Notes: generated from the letters alone by a model not told the origin. A stretch of DNA of 64,000 nt from Candidatus Pseudoruminococcus merdavium (GCA_904419745.1 CAJFSS010000011.1:27927-91926), one strand, 5' to 3'; counted from the first letter of the stretch, positions 45,349 to 55,232 are shown. Translations and numbers: made by a program.

Positions 45349-45436
45349 GCTCTTTAAAAACAATTTTATTTTCTGGGTTTCCAAGCTTCCCGCTTTCAAA
45401 AAAGTTATCACAACTGTTTACCTGGATGGATTTTCT

Positions 45437-47563
45437 TTATCCTTTTGGTTTTTCGGGCGCGAGACGGATGAGTCCGGTGTCGGAAAACGCCTTTTCAAAG
45501 AGCAATCTCTCCCCGTGTTTTTGGAATTTTACTCGGATTACATCACTCCCTTTTTTTCCAGCAATGACGCCAAGTCCAAACCGTTTATGAAGCACCCAGG
45601 TTCCCTTTTTCAAACTGCCTTGAGCGCTCAACGGCTCCGTATTTTCAAAATCGGCCTGGCTTTTGTCATTTAACAACCGTCCAATATACCGGGAAGGGTT
45701 GATCTGGGCTTCTCCCAGTTTTTCGGAACAGAGGATTGTCAATTGATTCTTGGCTCTGGTAACCCCAACATAAAAAAGCCGCGCCTCTTCTTCCATAGGT
45801 TCTTCATTTCCCTCCAGGTGTTCCCTGATTGCCTGCGTCGATGGAAGCTGACCTTCATAGGCGTCAATTAAAATGACCCGGTCAAATTCTAGCCCTTTTG
45901 CGGAATGCATGGTTGTCAGGGTAACAGAAACATCCCTTGTCCGGCTATGTTGTTGAATAATACCGGAGAGCTCATCAAGCCGGTTGAGAAATTCTTCCAC
46001 CGTGGTATAGTCCTGCGCGATACTTTTGAGCGTGGCGAGTCTTTGTGTCATAACTTCTTCCCTGTAACCGTGTTTTGCCCGGTATTCCAGGTATTCCGCA
46101 TACCCAAGATCGTACTCAATACATTCCAGGGCTGAAAAGGGCTCCATGGAACGCAGAGCATCCACTTTTCTCCGGACAAACTGAATGCGTTCTCTGATCG
46201 ATTTTTCTACCTGTCCAGAATGCAGCAGGACTTCAAACACATCGTCATATTCATTGCAATGTTCCCGCACATATAAAGCTGTTTCCCGGTTGATATACAG
46301 ACCCAGCTTATAGTAAAGAGAATAAAACAAATCCCCGTCCTTTGGATGAAAACTGAGTGAGAAAAAAGTTAAGATATCCTGTACAACAAAATGTTTGAAA
46401 AAGGAAGCCCTATGCTCCCGGATATAAAAGGGGATCCTGTATTTATCTAAAGCATTGATAAGGGGAAGAGCACTGACATTATTCTTATATATTACCGCAA
46501 TCGTATCGCCCTGCGGTGTTTCTTGCAGTATACGGACAATCTCATCATATTGTTCGTTAAGATTGTCCAATTTCCTAATCTCAAGCGGCAATCCCTGCTC
46601 TCGGTGCGTTATCATCTGTTTTGGATAGCGCATCTTATTATACGCAATCATCCGGGCGGCGCTGGTCACAATTGCTCCTGTGGAACGATAATTTTCTTCC
46701 ATTTTAAGAACCAGAGCGTCCGGATATCGCTTTGGGAATTCAAGCAATGCCTGGGGATAAGCTCCACGAAAACCATAGATACTCTGATCTTCATCCCCCA
46801 CTAAGAAGAGTGCCCCATTTTTGCCTGCTAGGAGCCGGATAATCTCATGCTGCAAACGCGAAGTATCCTGTGCTTCATCTACATTAAGATAGGGATACTG
46901 ATCCTGATACCATTTCAGCAAAGATGGGAACCGTTTTAGGGCAGTCAAAGCAAATGACTGCATATCGTCAAAATCCATGACGCCATATGTACGCTTTAAT
47001 TTTTCATAACGCACAAAGGCATCCTCCAAACAGATACCCACACATTCCGTCTTTTTTCGCTCTTCCCTGTCCATCATACTGTTTTTGGCCCTGCACAATA
47101 GATTATCCAGCTCTTCCAAGGTATCTTCCCCGGCAAGTTCCCCTGTAATGGACCGATACACCTCGGCCAGAAGTCTGGATTTGGAGGGGATTCCCGGTTT
47201 GCCACTTTCCAATAAGGAAGGCATAACAGTCCCCTTCGCATGAACATAGGTATTTAAGATGCGGTAGCAGAGGCTGTGAATCGTACTGATCAAAGGCGTT
47301 CCAAGTAGTTGCTGGCCAAATATCGAAACAAGCCTAGAAGAGATATCATTGGCAGATTCCCGGTTAAACGTAACAGTCAAAATTTTGCTCGCAGGGATTT
47401 TTTCTTCCAAGATCATGGAGGCAATCCGCGCAAGGATTACTGTGGTCTTGCCACTTCCCGGCACAGCCAATAAAAGCATATGCTTGGAAAATGTAGAGGC
47501 TGCCTGAAGCTGCTGCTGATTGAGCGAAATCCCCTTTTCACGCAGCAATTCATGTACAGTCAT
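45437..47563 (-). CDS. UvrD/PcrA-like ATP-dependent DNA helicase
   Basis: 708 residues, superfamily 1A. Q motif LNQQQLQAA, Walker A AVPGSGKTT (33-41), Walker B VDEAQD, GDEDQSIYGFRGA, and motif VI YVGVTRAKNQL. The final 50 residues form an SH3-like tail as in PcrA (GTWVLHKRFGLGVI). Shorter linker than PcrA/UvrD. Likely unwinds or clears DNA in repair; full PcrA is probably elsewhere. Single gene. Confidence 0.88.
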   Translation of the reverse strand: MTVHELLREKGISLNQQQLQAASTFSKHMLLLAVPGSGKTTVILARIASMILEEKIPASKILTVTFNRESANDISSRLVSIFGQQLLGTPLISTIHSLCYRILNTYVHAKGTVMPSLLESGKPGIPSKSRLLAEVYRSITGELAGEDTLEELDNLLCRAKNSMMDREERKKTECVGICLEDAFVRYEKLKRTYGVMDFDDMQSFALTALKRFPSLLKWYQDQYPYLNVDEAQDTSRLQHEIIRLLAGKNGALFLVGDEDQSIYGFRGAYPQALLEFPKRYPDALVLKMEENYRSTGAIVTSAARMIAYNKMRYPKQMITHREQGLPLEIRKLDNLNEQYDEIVRILQETPQGDTIAVIYKNNVSALPLINALDKYRIPFYIREHRASFFKHFVVQDILTFFSLSFHPKDGDLFYSLYYKLGLYINRETALYVREHCNEYDDVFEVLLHSGQVEKSIRERIQFVRRKVDALRSMEPFSALECIEYDLGYAEYLEYRAKHGYREEVMTQRLATLKSIAQDYTTVEEFLNRLDELSGIIQQHSRTRDVSVTLTTMHSAKGLEFDRVILIDAYEGQLPSTQAIREHLEGNEEPMEEEARLFYVGVTRAKNQLTILCSEKLGEAQINPSRYIGRLLNDKSQADFENTEPLSAQGSLKKGTWVLHKRFGLGVIAGKKGSDVIRVKFQKHGERLLFEKAFSDTGLIRLAPEKPKG

Positions 47564-47700
47564 ATCACTTTACACCTTCTTTTGCGAAGTTTACTTCTTC
47601 ATGAGACAGGATTAAAAAGAAAGGGTTTTACGTCAAAACCCGCTTGACAGATGGTTTTTTACATGTAAAGATAGAATACTTTTCACGGAAAAAGCCATGA

Positions 47701-47728
47701 AAAAAGGGCAGATTCTTCTGCCCTTTTT
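47701..47728 (-). terminator. terminator after yebC
   Basis: AAAAAGGGCAGA pairs with TCTGCCCTTTTT around TTCT. Confidence 0.9.
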
Positions 47729-47740
47729 GTCAGTAAAATT

Positions 47741-48484
47741 TTATTCTTCCTCAGCTTCTTCTGGCATATCCCAGTTGTGGTATATGTTTTGGACATCGTC
47801 ATTGTCTTCCAAATGTTCGATGAGCAATTCCATTTTTTTAATCTGTTCTTCATCATCCAGCGTGGTATAGGTAGATGGGATATACTCTACTTCCGCAGAA
47901 TCAATTTGATATCCTTTTTCTTCCAGGGCAAGCCTTACGGCAGAAAAATCCGCAGGAGCCGTAACGATTTCAACAATACCGTCTTCTATGCTGAAGTCCT
48001 CTGCTCCGGCGTCAAAGCAGTCTTCCATCATTTTTTCCTCATCAATCCCATCACCTGGAATTGTGATAACTCCTTTTTGACTGAACATGAAGGAAACACA
48101 TCCGGTCTGCCCAAGGTTTCCGCCAAATTTGTCAAAGTAATGGCGCATATCTGCAGCAGTACGATTACGGTTGTCAGTCAAAGTCTCCACAATAACGGCA
48201 ACGCCATTTGGGCCGTATCCTTCATACATGATTTCTTCATACTGGTTTTTGTCGTCTCCGCCCGCCGCTTTTTTGATAATACGCTCAATGTTGTCGTTAG
48301 GCACATTGTTGGACTTGGCTTTTGCCACCAAATCCCGGAGCTTTGAGTTTGAGTTTGGGTCAGGGCCTCCCTCTTTGACTGCTACGGAAATTTCACGTCC
48401 AATTTTTGTAAAGACTTTTGCTTTTTGAGCATCGGTTTTTTCTTTTTTACGCTTAATATTATTCCATTTCGAATGTCCTGACAT
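47741..48484 (-). CDS. yebC: YebC/PmpR family protein
   Basis: 247 residues, MSGHSKWNNIKRKK start. Acidic C-terminal tail. Long annotated as DNA-binding regulator; recent work on the family points to relief of ribosome stalling at proline stretches (TACO1-like). Full length, RBS GAAAGGACG. Confidence 0.93.
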   Translation of the reverse strand: MSGHSKWNNIKRKKEKTDAQKAKVFTKIGREISVAVKEGGPDPNSNSKLRDLVAKAKSNNVPNDNIERIIKKAAGGDDKNQYEEIMYEGYGPNGVAVIVETLTDNRNRTAADMRHYFDKFGGNLGQTGCVSFMFSQKGVITIPGDGIDEEKMMEDCFDAGAEDFSIEDGIVEIVTAPADFSAVRLALEEKGYQIDSAEVEYIPSTYTTLDDEEQIKKMELLIEHLEDNDDVQNIYHNWDMPEEAEEE

Positions 48485-48618
48485 ATGTACTTTCGTCCTT
48501 TCGAATGATTCTGTAGTTTGTCGTACATTTTATTTTAACATAGCTTTCTATTCGATTCAAGTATATATCCTCATCAAATTCCGTCTAACAATTTTCCATG
48601 CTTTTGAATTGTCACCGG

Positions 48619-49119
48619 TCAATTCCAGGTGGCACGAACTACCCCGCAGGCAATTTTTTCCCCAGAATCTCCCGAAGGCTGTGTTCGAAAATCGTCGGGA
48701 TGCTGATGGATCACCACGGTTCTGCCGATAATATTACGTACAGAAAAACGATCTGTCAAAACAGCCATCCATGCCATTCCATGATTAGAAAACAGTGGGG
48801 GCAGATCTCCCGCATGGGCCGGATGTTCACAATTTTCCGGATTATAATGCCCTTTTGTCTCTGCAAAAGGATCTTCTATATTCCCTGCACAGCGGCTACC
48901 TTCGTGAATATGAAGCGCAAATATCGGATGATTACAATCCCCTTGTCCTTGCGGAAGCCCTTCGGTTTCCACAAGAACAAGGCACCCATTTTTCGTCTGC
49001 CAAAATAGTACCTTTCCGTGCAACTGTGGATACTCTGCCGAACCCTTTAGAGCAGCTTCCGCATCCGGTGCATAGTGTTTTATTTGGCTGAGCAGTTTTC
49101 CCGTCATAGAAAATTCCAT
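48619..49119 (-). CDS. Cu/Zn superoxide dismutase family protein
   Basis: 166 residues, beta-barrel. Metal ligands are seen in HIHEG, GHYNP, HPAHAGD and IHQHPDD; two cysteines (in CAGN and the IACGV near the end) can form the usual disulfide. No signal peptide, so cytoplasmic or exported otherwise, unlike most bacterial SodC. Dismutase activity or a chaperone/metal-storage role is not proven. RBS GCAGGAGGG at ATG 49119. Confidence 0.85.
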   Translation of the reverse strand: MEFSMTGKLLSQIKHYAPDAEAALKGSAEYPQLHGKVLFWQTKNGCLVLVETEGLPQGQGDCNHPIFALHIHEGSRCAGNIEDPFAETKGHYNPENCEHPAHAGDLPPLFSNHGMAWMAVLTDRFSVRNIIGRTVVIHQHPDDFRTQPSGDSGEKIACGVVRATWN

Positions 49120-49229
49120 AAAAATCCCTCCTGCTTTAGTATATGATAAATCCCTTGATTGGGAAACTTTTATAAACAACCAGGGAGACATCTGTCATTG
49201 GGACAAAACTCTCTCAATCTCATAAAATT

Positions 49230-49257
49230 AAAACAGCGCACAAGTGTACGCTGTTTT
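49230..49257. terminator. hairpin terminator
   Basis: AAAACAGCG pairs with CGCTGTTTT around a ten-base loop, with A/T tracts on both sides; ends transcripts coming from the flavodoxin genes (minus strand). Confidence 0.7.
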
Positions 49258-49444
49258 TGGTAGTTAATAGATAAAATTCCTTTTTGCGTGGTTTTATTTT
49301 TGTTCACCCACTGAAGGAACCATCTGCACATACGTTTTGGCATTTCTGGGGTACTCACATAATAACGTTTTTTCTGCTCCATGGCAGCAAATAGCGCCGT
49401 CTCTTCTTCAATCAAGGAAAGATGAAACAGATCAAAATTCTCTT

Positions 49445-49767
49445 TCATGTGGATGTAGTCTTAGAACCGGAGATGACAAAGTTCCCATGATTTCGCCGCC
49501 ATTCATTTACCATCACAATGACTCCGGCAACGGTATCCACGCCGGTAGTATTCACTTCTTCGGGCATGGTAAAATAAGCAATCAGGATCTTGGTGCTGTC
49601 CTTTTCGGCCTCAGACGAAACTCCTGTGTAAGCCCCTCCCTGTTCCGAGATTTTATTTTCTACAGGAGATATTGTGGATTCTGAGGAGTAATTTAGATTT
49701 GTTAGCGCCACGCTACAAGACTATATGCCAGAGCAATTGTAAAGAAAAAGACAAAAACTCTTTTCAT
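49445..49767 (-). pseudogene. truncated, frameshifted flavodoxin lipoprotein
   Basis: From ATG 49767 a signal peptide reads MKRVFVFFFTIALAYSLVA then a frameshift near 49710 breaks what should be the lipobox. The following frame continues ALTNLNYSSES and the first flavodoxin strand ILIAYFTMPEEVNTTGVDTVAG, then ends at 49445 where about 120 residues of the flavodoxin domain should follow. A decayed relative of the intact gene 30 bases upstream. Confidence 0.75.
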
Positions 49768-49796
49768 AGGGCCATCTCTTTCCAGTAAATCCATTT

Positions 49797-50435
49797 TTAT
49801 AAGCCGAGGCCTTCTACCCAAGTTTGGACCTCCTCCTGGGAGACACTGGAAGAAAAGCGCTGGCCTTCCAACCAATTTCCAGTGCCGGCTGCCTCTTCTA
49901 ATAAATTTCCGCTATCCCCTAAATCAGAGCTGCTGGAAGTACAAAAGGGAATGACTGTTTTCCCAGTAAAATCGTTTGCTTCAATAAAACCGTCTACCGG
50001 CCAAGCCGCAATTCCCCACCAGATAGGATAGCCGATAAACACAGTATCGTAGGAATCCCAATTTTCCACTGTATCTGCGACAAGTTCAACATCTCTGGCA
50101 TCCGGATTATCATGCTCACGGACAACCCGGCTATCTTCTTCTGTCCAGTTTAAATCCTCATCCGTATAGGGATCTGCCGGCTCCAATTCAAAAATATCGG
50201 CTCCCGTTGCCTCTGCAATCAAGTCCGCAGCTTGTTGTGTGTTCCCAGTTGCCGAGTAGTAGACGACAAGTGTTTTTCCAACCCCTGATCTCGATTCTGA
50301 TACGGAGGAAGTGTTTGCTGTTTCAGATACTTGAGAGCTCTCTGCTGTAGAGGAGCTAGAAGATGGCGCGCTGCTGCATGCTGTGAGTCCCAATACCATC
50401 ATAATTCCCATTAACAGAGCGGTTAGTTTTTTCAT
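49797..50435 (-). CDS. flavodoxin domain lipoprotein
   Basis: 212 residues. Lipoprotein signal (GLTAC at about 22, Cys lipidated), a 30-residue Ser-rich spacer, then a flavodoxin fold: FMN phosphate loop VVYYSATGNTQQAA, and VFIGYPIWWGIAAWP. Extracytoplasmic electron carrier, partner unknown. ATG 50435 has AAGGAGACT; frames to 50453 lack one. Fifteen bases after the alcohol dehydrogenase stop, so probably cotranscribed. Confidence 0.87.
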   Translation of the reverse strand: MKKLTALLMGIMMVLGLTACSSAPSSSSSTAESSQVSETANTSSVSESRSGVGKTLVVYYSATGNTQQAADLIAEATGADIFELEPADPYTDEDLNWTEEDSRVVREHDNPDARDVELVADTVENWDSYDTVFIGYPIWWGIAAWPVDGFIEANDFTGKTVIPFCTSSSSDLGDSGNLLEEAAGTGNWLEGQRFSSSVSQEEVQTWVEGLGL

Positions 50436-50449
50436 TGTAAAGTCTCCTT

Positions 50450-51619
50450 TCAATCAAAACATTCGGTAAAAATTTCCAAAATTTCCTCATGGGTCATTTT
50501 TTTATAACTGCCTACCGAAATTGCACAGGAATCAGCGATTTCCTTTAATTGACCTTTGTCAGTCATCCCCAGTTCTTTGAGTGTTGTAGGCAGTCCAATT
50601 TCTTTGATAAAGTCTGCCAAAGCATCCACTCCGGCCTTGGCAAATTCCTCATCATTTTTGCCATTGCGGGAGATATCCCAGACATTTTCTGCAAATCGTA
50701 TGAATTTTGGCAATCCCTCCTTGTAAATGTGGCGGTAATACACCGGATGAAGCACTGCCAGGCCGCAGCCGTGATTACAATTGATATAGGCGCCAAGTTG
50801 ATGTTCCATGTTATGGCACTCGAAATCACATTTTTTGCCCATCTTGATAACCCGGTTTTCCGCCATCGTAGAGTCCCACATCAGATTACTACGGGCAATG
50901 TAGTTCTCTGGGTCACGAATAGATGCCCGCAGATTGCGGATAACACTCTTCATCAATGCCTCCATGACATCATCAGAAACGTTGTCCTCGTTTGGTTCAC
51001 TAAAATAAGTTTCCATGATATGACTGAGGATATCAAATCCACCGGAAACCATCTGTCTAACCGGAACGCTGTATGTATAAGTGGGATCCATCAGCGCAAA
51101 CTGTGGATTTAGTTTAGGATAGTCGCGGCCAGTTTTAATTTTCTGTTTTTCATTGGTAATCACAGCACCGCCATTACACTCACTGCCAGTACCTGCCACT
51201 GTAACAATCACACCCAATGGCAGCGGCTCCAAATCCACCACACCGGGACGAGCCCAGAAATCGTTCCAGACATCTCCCCCATACCGAGCAGATAAAGATA
51301 CTGCTTTGCAGCAATCCATTACAGAGCCGCCTCCAACCCCCAAAATCATGTCCACGTTATTTTCTCGTGCAAGTTTAGCCCCTTCCAACACCTTGGCATA
51401 GGTGGGATTTGCCATAATACCAGAAAACTCCAAAATGGTTTTCCCGGCAGCTCGTAAAATGCCAACAACTTCATCGTATATGCCATTCTGCTTGATAGAA
51501 CCTCCGCCATAGGCCAACATTACTGTACGATATGGTCCTGTTAAACAAGAAAGGTATTCCTTTACGCAACCCTTCCCGAAGTAAACTTTGGTTGCGTTTT
51601 GAAAGATAAAATTGTTCAT
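50450..51619 (-). CDS. iron-containing alcohol dehydrogenase
   Basis: 389 residues, group III Fe-ADH, YqhD-like. NAD(P)-binding GGGSVMDCCKAV, and metal ligands from GGFDILSHIMETYF plus HNMEHQLGAYINCNHGCGLAVLHP (two histidines). Reduces aldehydes or oxidises alcohols. Between two lipoprotein genes (51649 upstream, 49797 downstream), all on the same strand, probably one operon. Confidence 0.92.
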   Translation of the reverse strand: MNNFIFQNATKVYFGKGCVKEYLSCLTGPYRTVMLAYGGGSIKQNGIYDEVVGILRAAGKTILEFSGIMANPTYAKVLEGAKLARENNVDMILGVGGGSVMDCCKAVSLSARYGGDVWNDFWARPGVVDLEPLPLGVIVTVAGTGSECNGGAVITNEKQKIKTGRDYPKLNPQFALMDPTYTYSVPVRQMVSGGFDILSHIMETYFSEPNEDNVSDDVMEALMKSVIRNLRASIRDPENYIARSNLMWDSTMAENRVIKMGKKCDFECHNMEHQLGAYINCNHGCGLAVLHPVYYRHIYKEGLPKFIRFAENVWDISRNGKNDEEFAKAGVDALADFIKEIGLPTTLKELGMTDKGQLKEIADSCAISVGSYKKMTHEEILEIFTECFD

Positions 51620-51648
51620 AAAAAGCTTCCTTTCTTTTTATTTTTGGA

Positions 51649-52683
51649 TTATGTTTGTGCTTCCCAAAAGTCCAGCGCTTCGTCAATCCACCCCTCTGCA
51701 ACGGTACCAGTACCCAAACCAAAACCATGTCCCAGACCAGGATAATGGTGGAATTGTGTAGGAATGCCCAGCGTATTCAATGCCTTTAGACGTCGCTCCA
51801 TAATCCGCCAGTTTGCAATGCCATCATTTTCCCCTACACAAGCAAAAGTTGGCGGATCGTTTTCCGTATAATCCGCATGCCCCGTATACTGAAGAATCAC
51901 TGCACTGGGTTGAGGCAAGTTATCCCCGCCAAAAACCGCAGGTCCATAGGATCCCATCCATGCCGCCATTCTTCCTCCAGCTGATCCGCCCCATAGAGAG
52001 TAACCATCCGTGTCCACTCCCAACCCTTCTGCATGTTCAAAAATAAAGCTGATGGCCCTGGCCAGATCCTCACATGCAGTCTGTGCACCTGGACGGTAGA
52101 TCAGTGCAAACGCGTTATAGCCTTGCTTGGATAATTCCAGGGCATGGGGAAAACTGTCCTGCATTGCCCCTACATAGGCAAATCCCCCGCCGGCATTGCA
52201 TACAGCAAATTTTTCTCCAGGAGTCCCTTTGAAGAAAAACAAGCCTGTATTGGCCTTTTCCGGGTCCTTTGTTTTTTCTTCTTCCGTATAAATATCATAA
52301 AAAACAGTTTCTCCTGCTTCGGCATGTCTTTTTAGGTAGTTGACAATTTCCACTGTTTCATTTGGATCGATATTGTTATACCAGGTCAGGTGGAGTCCCC
52401 CTAATGTATCACCTCTATAATATCCGCTGTTCACGGGGAAGATTAGCCGCCCGTACTTTCCAAAAACCGGGTCGTTTATCACCTCTTCTATTTTTGTATC
52501 CGCGGTAAAGGTCTCGCTGGTACCCGACTGTGTGTACACTGTATTCCCATCCCCTGATTCTCTTGACACATTTTCAGATGATGTTTCAATATCAATCGCT
52601 GTATTTGCGGCATTTTCTGTACCGCATCCAATAAAGCAAAATAAACAGCAGATTAGTATCATGATAACAGCCGATTTTTTCAT
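51649..52683 (-). CDS. alpha/beta hydrolase lipoprotein
   Basis: 344 residues. Lipobox FIGCG near residue 21, then an esterase-like alpha/beta-hydrolase: oxyanion/nucleophile WGGSAGG, acid region GENDG, histidine in GLGHGFG. Surface-anchored; substrate unknown. ATG 52683 is chosen over GTG 52692 because GGTG lies six bases ahead. A promoter with TATAAT near 52715 is embedded in the T run of the terminator of nagB. Confidence 0.87.
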   Translation of the reverse strand: MKKSAVIMILICCLFCFIGCGTENAANTAIDIETSSENVSRESGDGNTVYTQSGTSETFTADTKIEEVINDPVFGKYGRLIFPVNSGYYRGDTLGGLHLTWYNNIDPNETVEIVNYLKRHAEAGETVFYDIYTEEEKTKDPEKANTGLFFFKGTPGEKFAVCNAGGGFAYVGAMQDSFPHALELSKQGYNAFALIYRPGAQTACEDLARAISFIFEHAEGLGVDTDGYSLWGGSAGGRMAAWMGSYGPAVFGGDNLPQPSAVILQYTGHADYTENDPPTFACVGENDGIANWRIMERRLKALNTLGIPTQFHHYPGLGHGFGLGTGTVAEGWIDEALDFWEAQT

Positions 52684-52726
52684 GTTTTTCACCCACTTTT
52701 TCCTCTTGTTGTCTATATTATAAAAA

Positions 52727-52754
52727 AAACGAGACTTCTACAGAAGTCTCGTTT
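52727..52754 (-). terminator. second terminator hairpin after nagB
   Basis: AAACGAGACTTCT pairs with AGAAGTCTCGTTT and eight T follow on the minus strand. Confidence 0.88.
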
Positions 52755-52812
52755 CGTTATGCTGTTAATACCTAAAGGTTAATAGTGTTTTATCAAATTT
52801 CCTGCTCAAAAT

Positions 52813-52839
52813 AACCGGAAGGCATTTTACCTTCCGGTT
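52813..52839 (-). terminator. first terminator hairpin after nagB
   Basis: AACCGGAAGG pairs with CCTTCCGGTT around seven bases; ATTTTG follows. Two hairpins in tandem suggest tight separation of nagB from the hydrolase. Confidence 0.65.
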
Positions 52840-52906
52840 GTATATCTCTCAGGATTTCCTCAAAGACAGCAGATAAAGTTTTCCGCCCCTGTAAAATCCG
52901 GGATAA

Positions 52907-53659
52907 TTATGCAAGTGCTTCCGGACACTTTTCACTGACAATTTTCAGTGCTGCTTCATCGGCAACAACAATCAAATTGGGGTGGAATTGCAGGATCGAT
53001 GCCGGAACATGTGGAGTTACAGGTCCGAAGAACGCATCATACATCACAGGGGCTTTTGCTTCACCGCTTGCAACAAGGAGAACACATTTTGCTTTCATAA
53101 TAGCGCCAATTCCCATGGTAATGGCCTGTTTTGGAACTTCATCGATGGATGCAAAGAATCTGGAATTTGCCTGAATAGTGTTTTCTGTCAAATTGACACA
53201 ATGGGTATTTTTGTCAAACTCATCATTGGGTTCGTTAAAACCAATATGCCCATTGTTACCGATACCGAGCAGCTGGATATCCACACCGCCCATGGATTCA
53301 ATTACCTTATCATAACGGGCACTCTCTTCATGGGGATCTGCAGCTTTGCCGTTGGGGACATTGGTGTTATTTTTGTCAATATTGACATGATCAAACAGAT
53401 TATGGTTCATAAAATAACGGTAGCTTTGATCATTGGTTCCATCCAGGCCATAATATTCATCCAGATTAACTGTGCGTACATTGGAAAAATCCAAATCCCC
53501 GTTTTCATAACCTTTTACAAGATTCTGATACAGCCCAACCGGAGTAGAACCTGTTGCAAGGCCCAAAACGCAGTCATTTTTTAATACCACCTGTGCGGCA
53601 ATGATATTTGCCGCTTTACGGCTCATTTCCTCGTAATCTTTTGTCTTTATAATTTTCAA
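52907..53659 (-). CDS. nagB: glucosamine-6-phosphate deaminase
   Basis: 250 residues; converts GlcN6P to Fru6P and ammonia. GLATGSTP, NLDEYYGL and LLGIGNNGHIGFNEP carry the active site (Asp, His). TTG at 53659 is preferred to GTG at 53668: AGGAG is eight bases from the TTG but touches the GTG, and the product then starts MKIIKTKDYEEM as in homologues. nagA is not adjacent. Confidence 0.93.
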   Translation of the reverse strand: MKIIKTKDYEEMSRKAANIIAAQVVLKNDCVLGLATGSTPVGLYQNLVKGYENGDLDFSNVRTVNLDEYYGLDGTNDQSYRYFMNHNLFDHVNIDKNNTNVPNGKAADPHEESARYDKVIESMGGVDIQLLGIGNNGHIGFNEPNDEFDKNTHCVNLTENTIQANSRFFASIDEVPKQAITMGIGAIMKAKCVLLVASGEAKAPVMYDAFFGPVTPHVPASILQFHPNLIVVADEAALKIVSEKCPEALA

Positions 53660-53745
53660 AACGCTCACTCCTAATGATGAATTCGGTTTCTGAGCCTATT
53701 GTACATCAAAACACTGGTTTTGTCCATGTGCAAAGGAAATTTTTC

Positions 53746-55062
53746 CTATTGATTATACCCATAAATGCGCAGCAGGCGAATTGATGTATATCCATAAGCA
53801 CTTAATGGGTAATTCACCCGATCCGTGGTATTAGAAGCTATCAGAAAATCCACCACTTCCCCATTTTCATCATAAATTCGATCAGTTACAATGACAGAAT
53901 GCCTCCACTCATCTGCTGCGCCAAACTGTATAATATCTCCTGGCTGCGCACTAAATACATTTTCATTCACCCATCCACACAGGCCGCTCCCCTCATTGAG
54001 CCCACAGTAATCATAAAAAGCAGAAACACCTGTCCACGAGGGAACTCTTCCCCAATCCGATTCACTTAAATTGATGTCATCAGAGTACCATTTCCATTGA
54101 ACCGTCGACTCTCCTTCGTAGTCCATAGGAATTCCAGCAGCATATAGGCATTGGGAAATAAAGTTGTTGCAGTTACCGCCCAAGTCATCGTACTCCATCC
54201 ACTCTTCATTACGTTGGTTCCACCATTTCATTGCATAGGATACGGCTTCTTCCCGATTATATTCCACATCGCAGGAAAGCCTTTGGATATCAAAATCCTC
54301 CGGCGAGCCCAAATATGTTTCTTTTTCTTGTAAAAGCAAGGATATATTCTGTTTTGATTCTTCTAAAAGCGTCTGTGTTACATCATTCATAGCCTGTTTT
54401 ATTTCTGACATCGTTCTAGAGAGATCTTCCGTTTGTTCCTGATACTCTTCTTCTACAAGCAAAAAGAGATCTTCATACCGTTCATGGGATACCATTTCAT
54501 AATCATTTCCGCTCTTTGAAAAAACAAAACTATGCCAGATTCCATTTGTTTGAGAGGTTACATCCAGACAGGCAAATTGCACTTCTTGATTCTCCTTAAG
54601 CAAAACCGTAAGAGTATTTTCTTCCTCTTCACAAAACAAATAATCAACTGTAGCAGAACACGCGGTCATCCGCAAATCCTGTTCCTGCATCTGGCGCGTT
54701 TGTATCAGCAAATCCAAAGCCGCTTGATTCATGAGCGCATTTTCATAGGACTGTGTGTTACTTTGGGCAAAATAAAGCGTAAGATCCTTTGATTGTAAAG
54801 CCGCTTCCGCATTGTGATACTCTGTTAAAAACTCTTCTATGATCGATTTAATTTCCTGCTTGACACCACAAGTACTGCCTGCTTCGAAAACCTCACACTG
54901 TGCAGGTGTAATCTCTCCCCTATGCAAAGAATATATCTCCGCATTTCCACTTGTGTTTGTTGGGGTCTGTTGTGTATTCTGGGTGCAGGAAAGCAACAGA
55001 CCGAGAATAGACAGGAAACACATGACATATATCGGAAAATAGAGCGGATGACGCTCCCTCAT
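53746..55062 (-). CDS. secreted amidase-domain protein
   Basis: 438 residues. Lipoprotein-like signal (SILGLLLSC, about residue 25), a poorly conserved helical middle part, and a C-terminal Amidase_6 domain (YNREEAVSYAMKWW, GGNCNNFISQCLYAAG with the putative catalytic Cys, HSVIVTDR with His). Domain resembles NlpC/P60 and CHAP peptidases, so wall peptide hydrolysis is likely. No good ribosome site; start at 55062 is the longest frame. Confidence 0.8.
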   Translation of the reverse strand: MRERHPLYFPIYVMCFLSILGLLLSCTQNTQQTPTNTSGNAEIYSLHRGEITPAQCEVFEAGSTCGVKQEIKSIIEEFLTEYHNAEAALQSKDLTLYFAQSNTQSYENALMNQAALDLLIQTRQMQEQDLRMTACSATVDYLFCEEEENTLTVLLKENQEVQFACLDVTSQTNGIWHSFVFSKSGNDYEMVSHERYEDLFLLVEEEYQEQTEDLSRTMSEIKQAMNDVTQTLLEESKQNISLLLQEKETYLGSPEDFDIQRLSCDVEYNREEAVSYAMKWWNQRNEEWMEYDDLGGNCNNFISQCLYAAGIPMDYEGESTVQWKWYSDDINLSESDWGRVPSWTGVSAFYDYCGLNEGSGLCGWVNENVFSAQPGDIIQFGAADEWRHSVIVTDRIYDENGEVVDFLIASNTTDRVNYPLSAYGYTSIRLLRIYGYNQ

Positions 55063-55177
55063 TCTATTTATTTTTTCAATTGCAACTTCACCATCCCACT
55101 TGTTGATTTAAAAAACAATATATCACCGGTAGGTGAAGATGATGTGTGGGGTAAATGAAAACCTTTCAAAATTAAAA

Positions 55178-55204
55178 TTAGCACTCGCATCTTGAGAGTG
55201 CTAA
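55178..55204. promoter_or_regulatory. CIRCE operator (HrcA site)
   Basis: TTAGCACTC, nine bases, GAGTGCTAA: a perfect match to the HrcA-binding inverted repeat. It marks hsp20 as a class I heat-shock gene. HrcA itself is not in the window. It lies about 28 bases upstream of the -35 box found, an unusual place. Confidence 0.92.
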
Positions 55205-55232
55205 TTTTAATAATTCTGTCACAATTTTACGC

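Noticed and set aside
45013..45411. 132-codon minus ORF over the acetyltransferase remnant
   Set aside because: Antisense to recognisable GNAT pieces and to a terminator; no start signal.
49170..49448. 92-codon minus ORF that begins ATGA-overlapped with the flavodoxin remnant
   Set aside because: It runs through the terminator hairpin at 49230-49257, has no family features, and its start only arises from the truncation.
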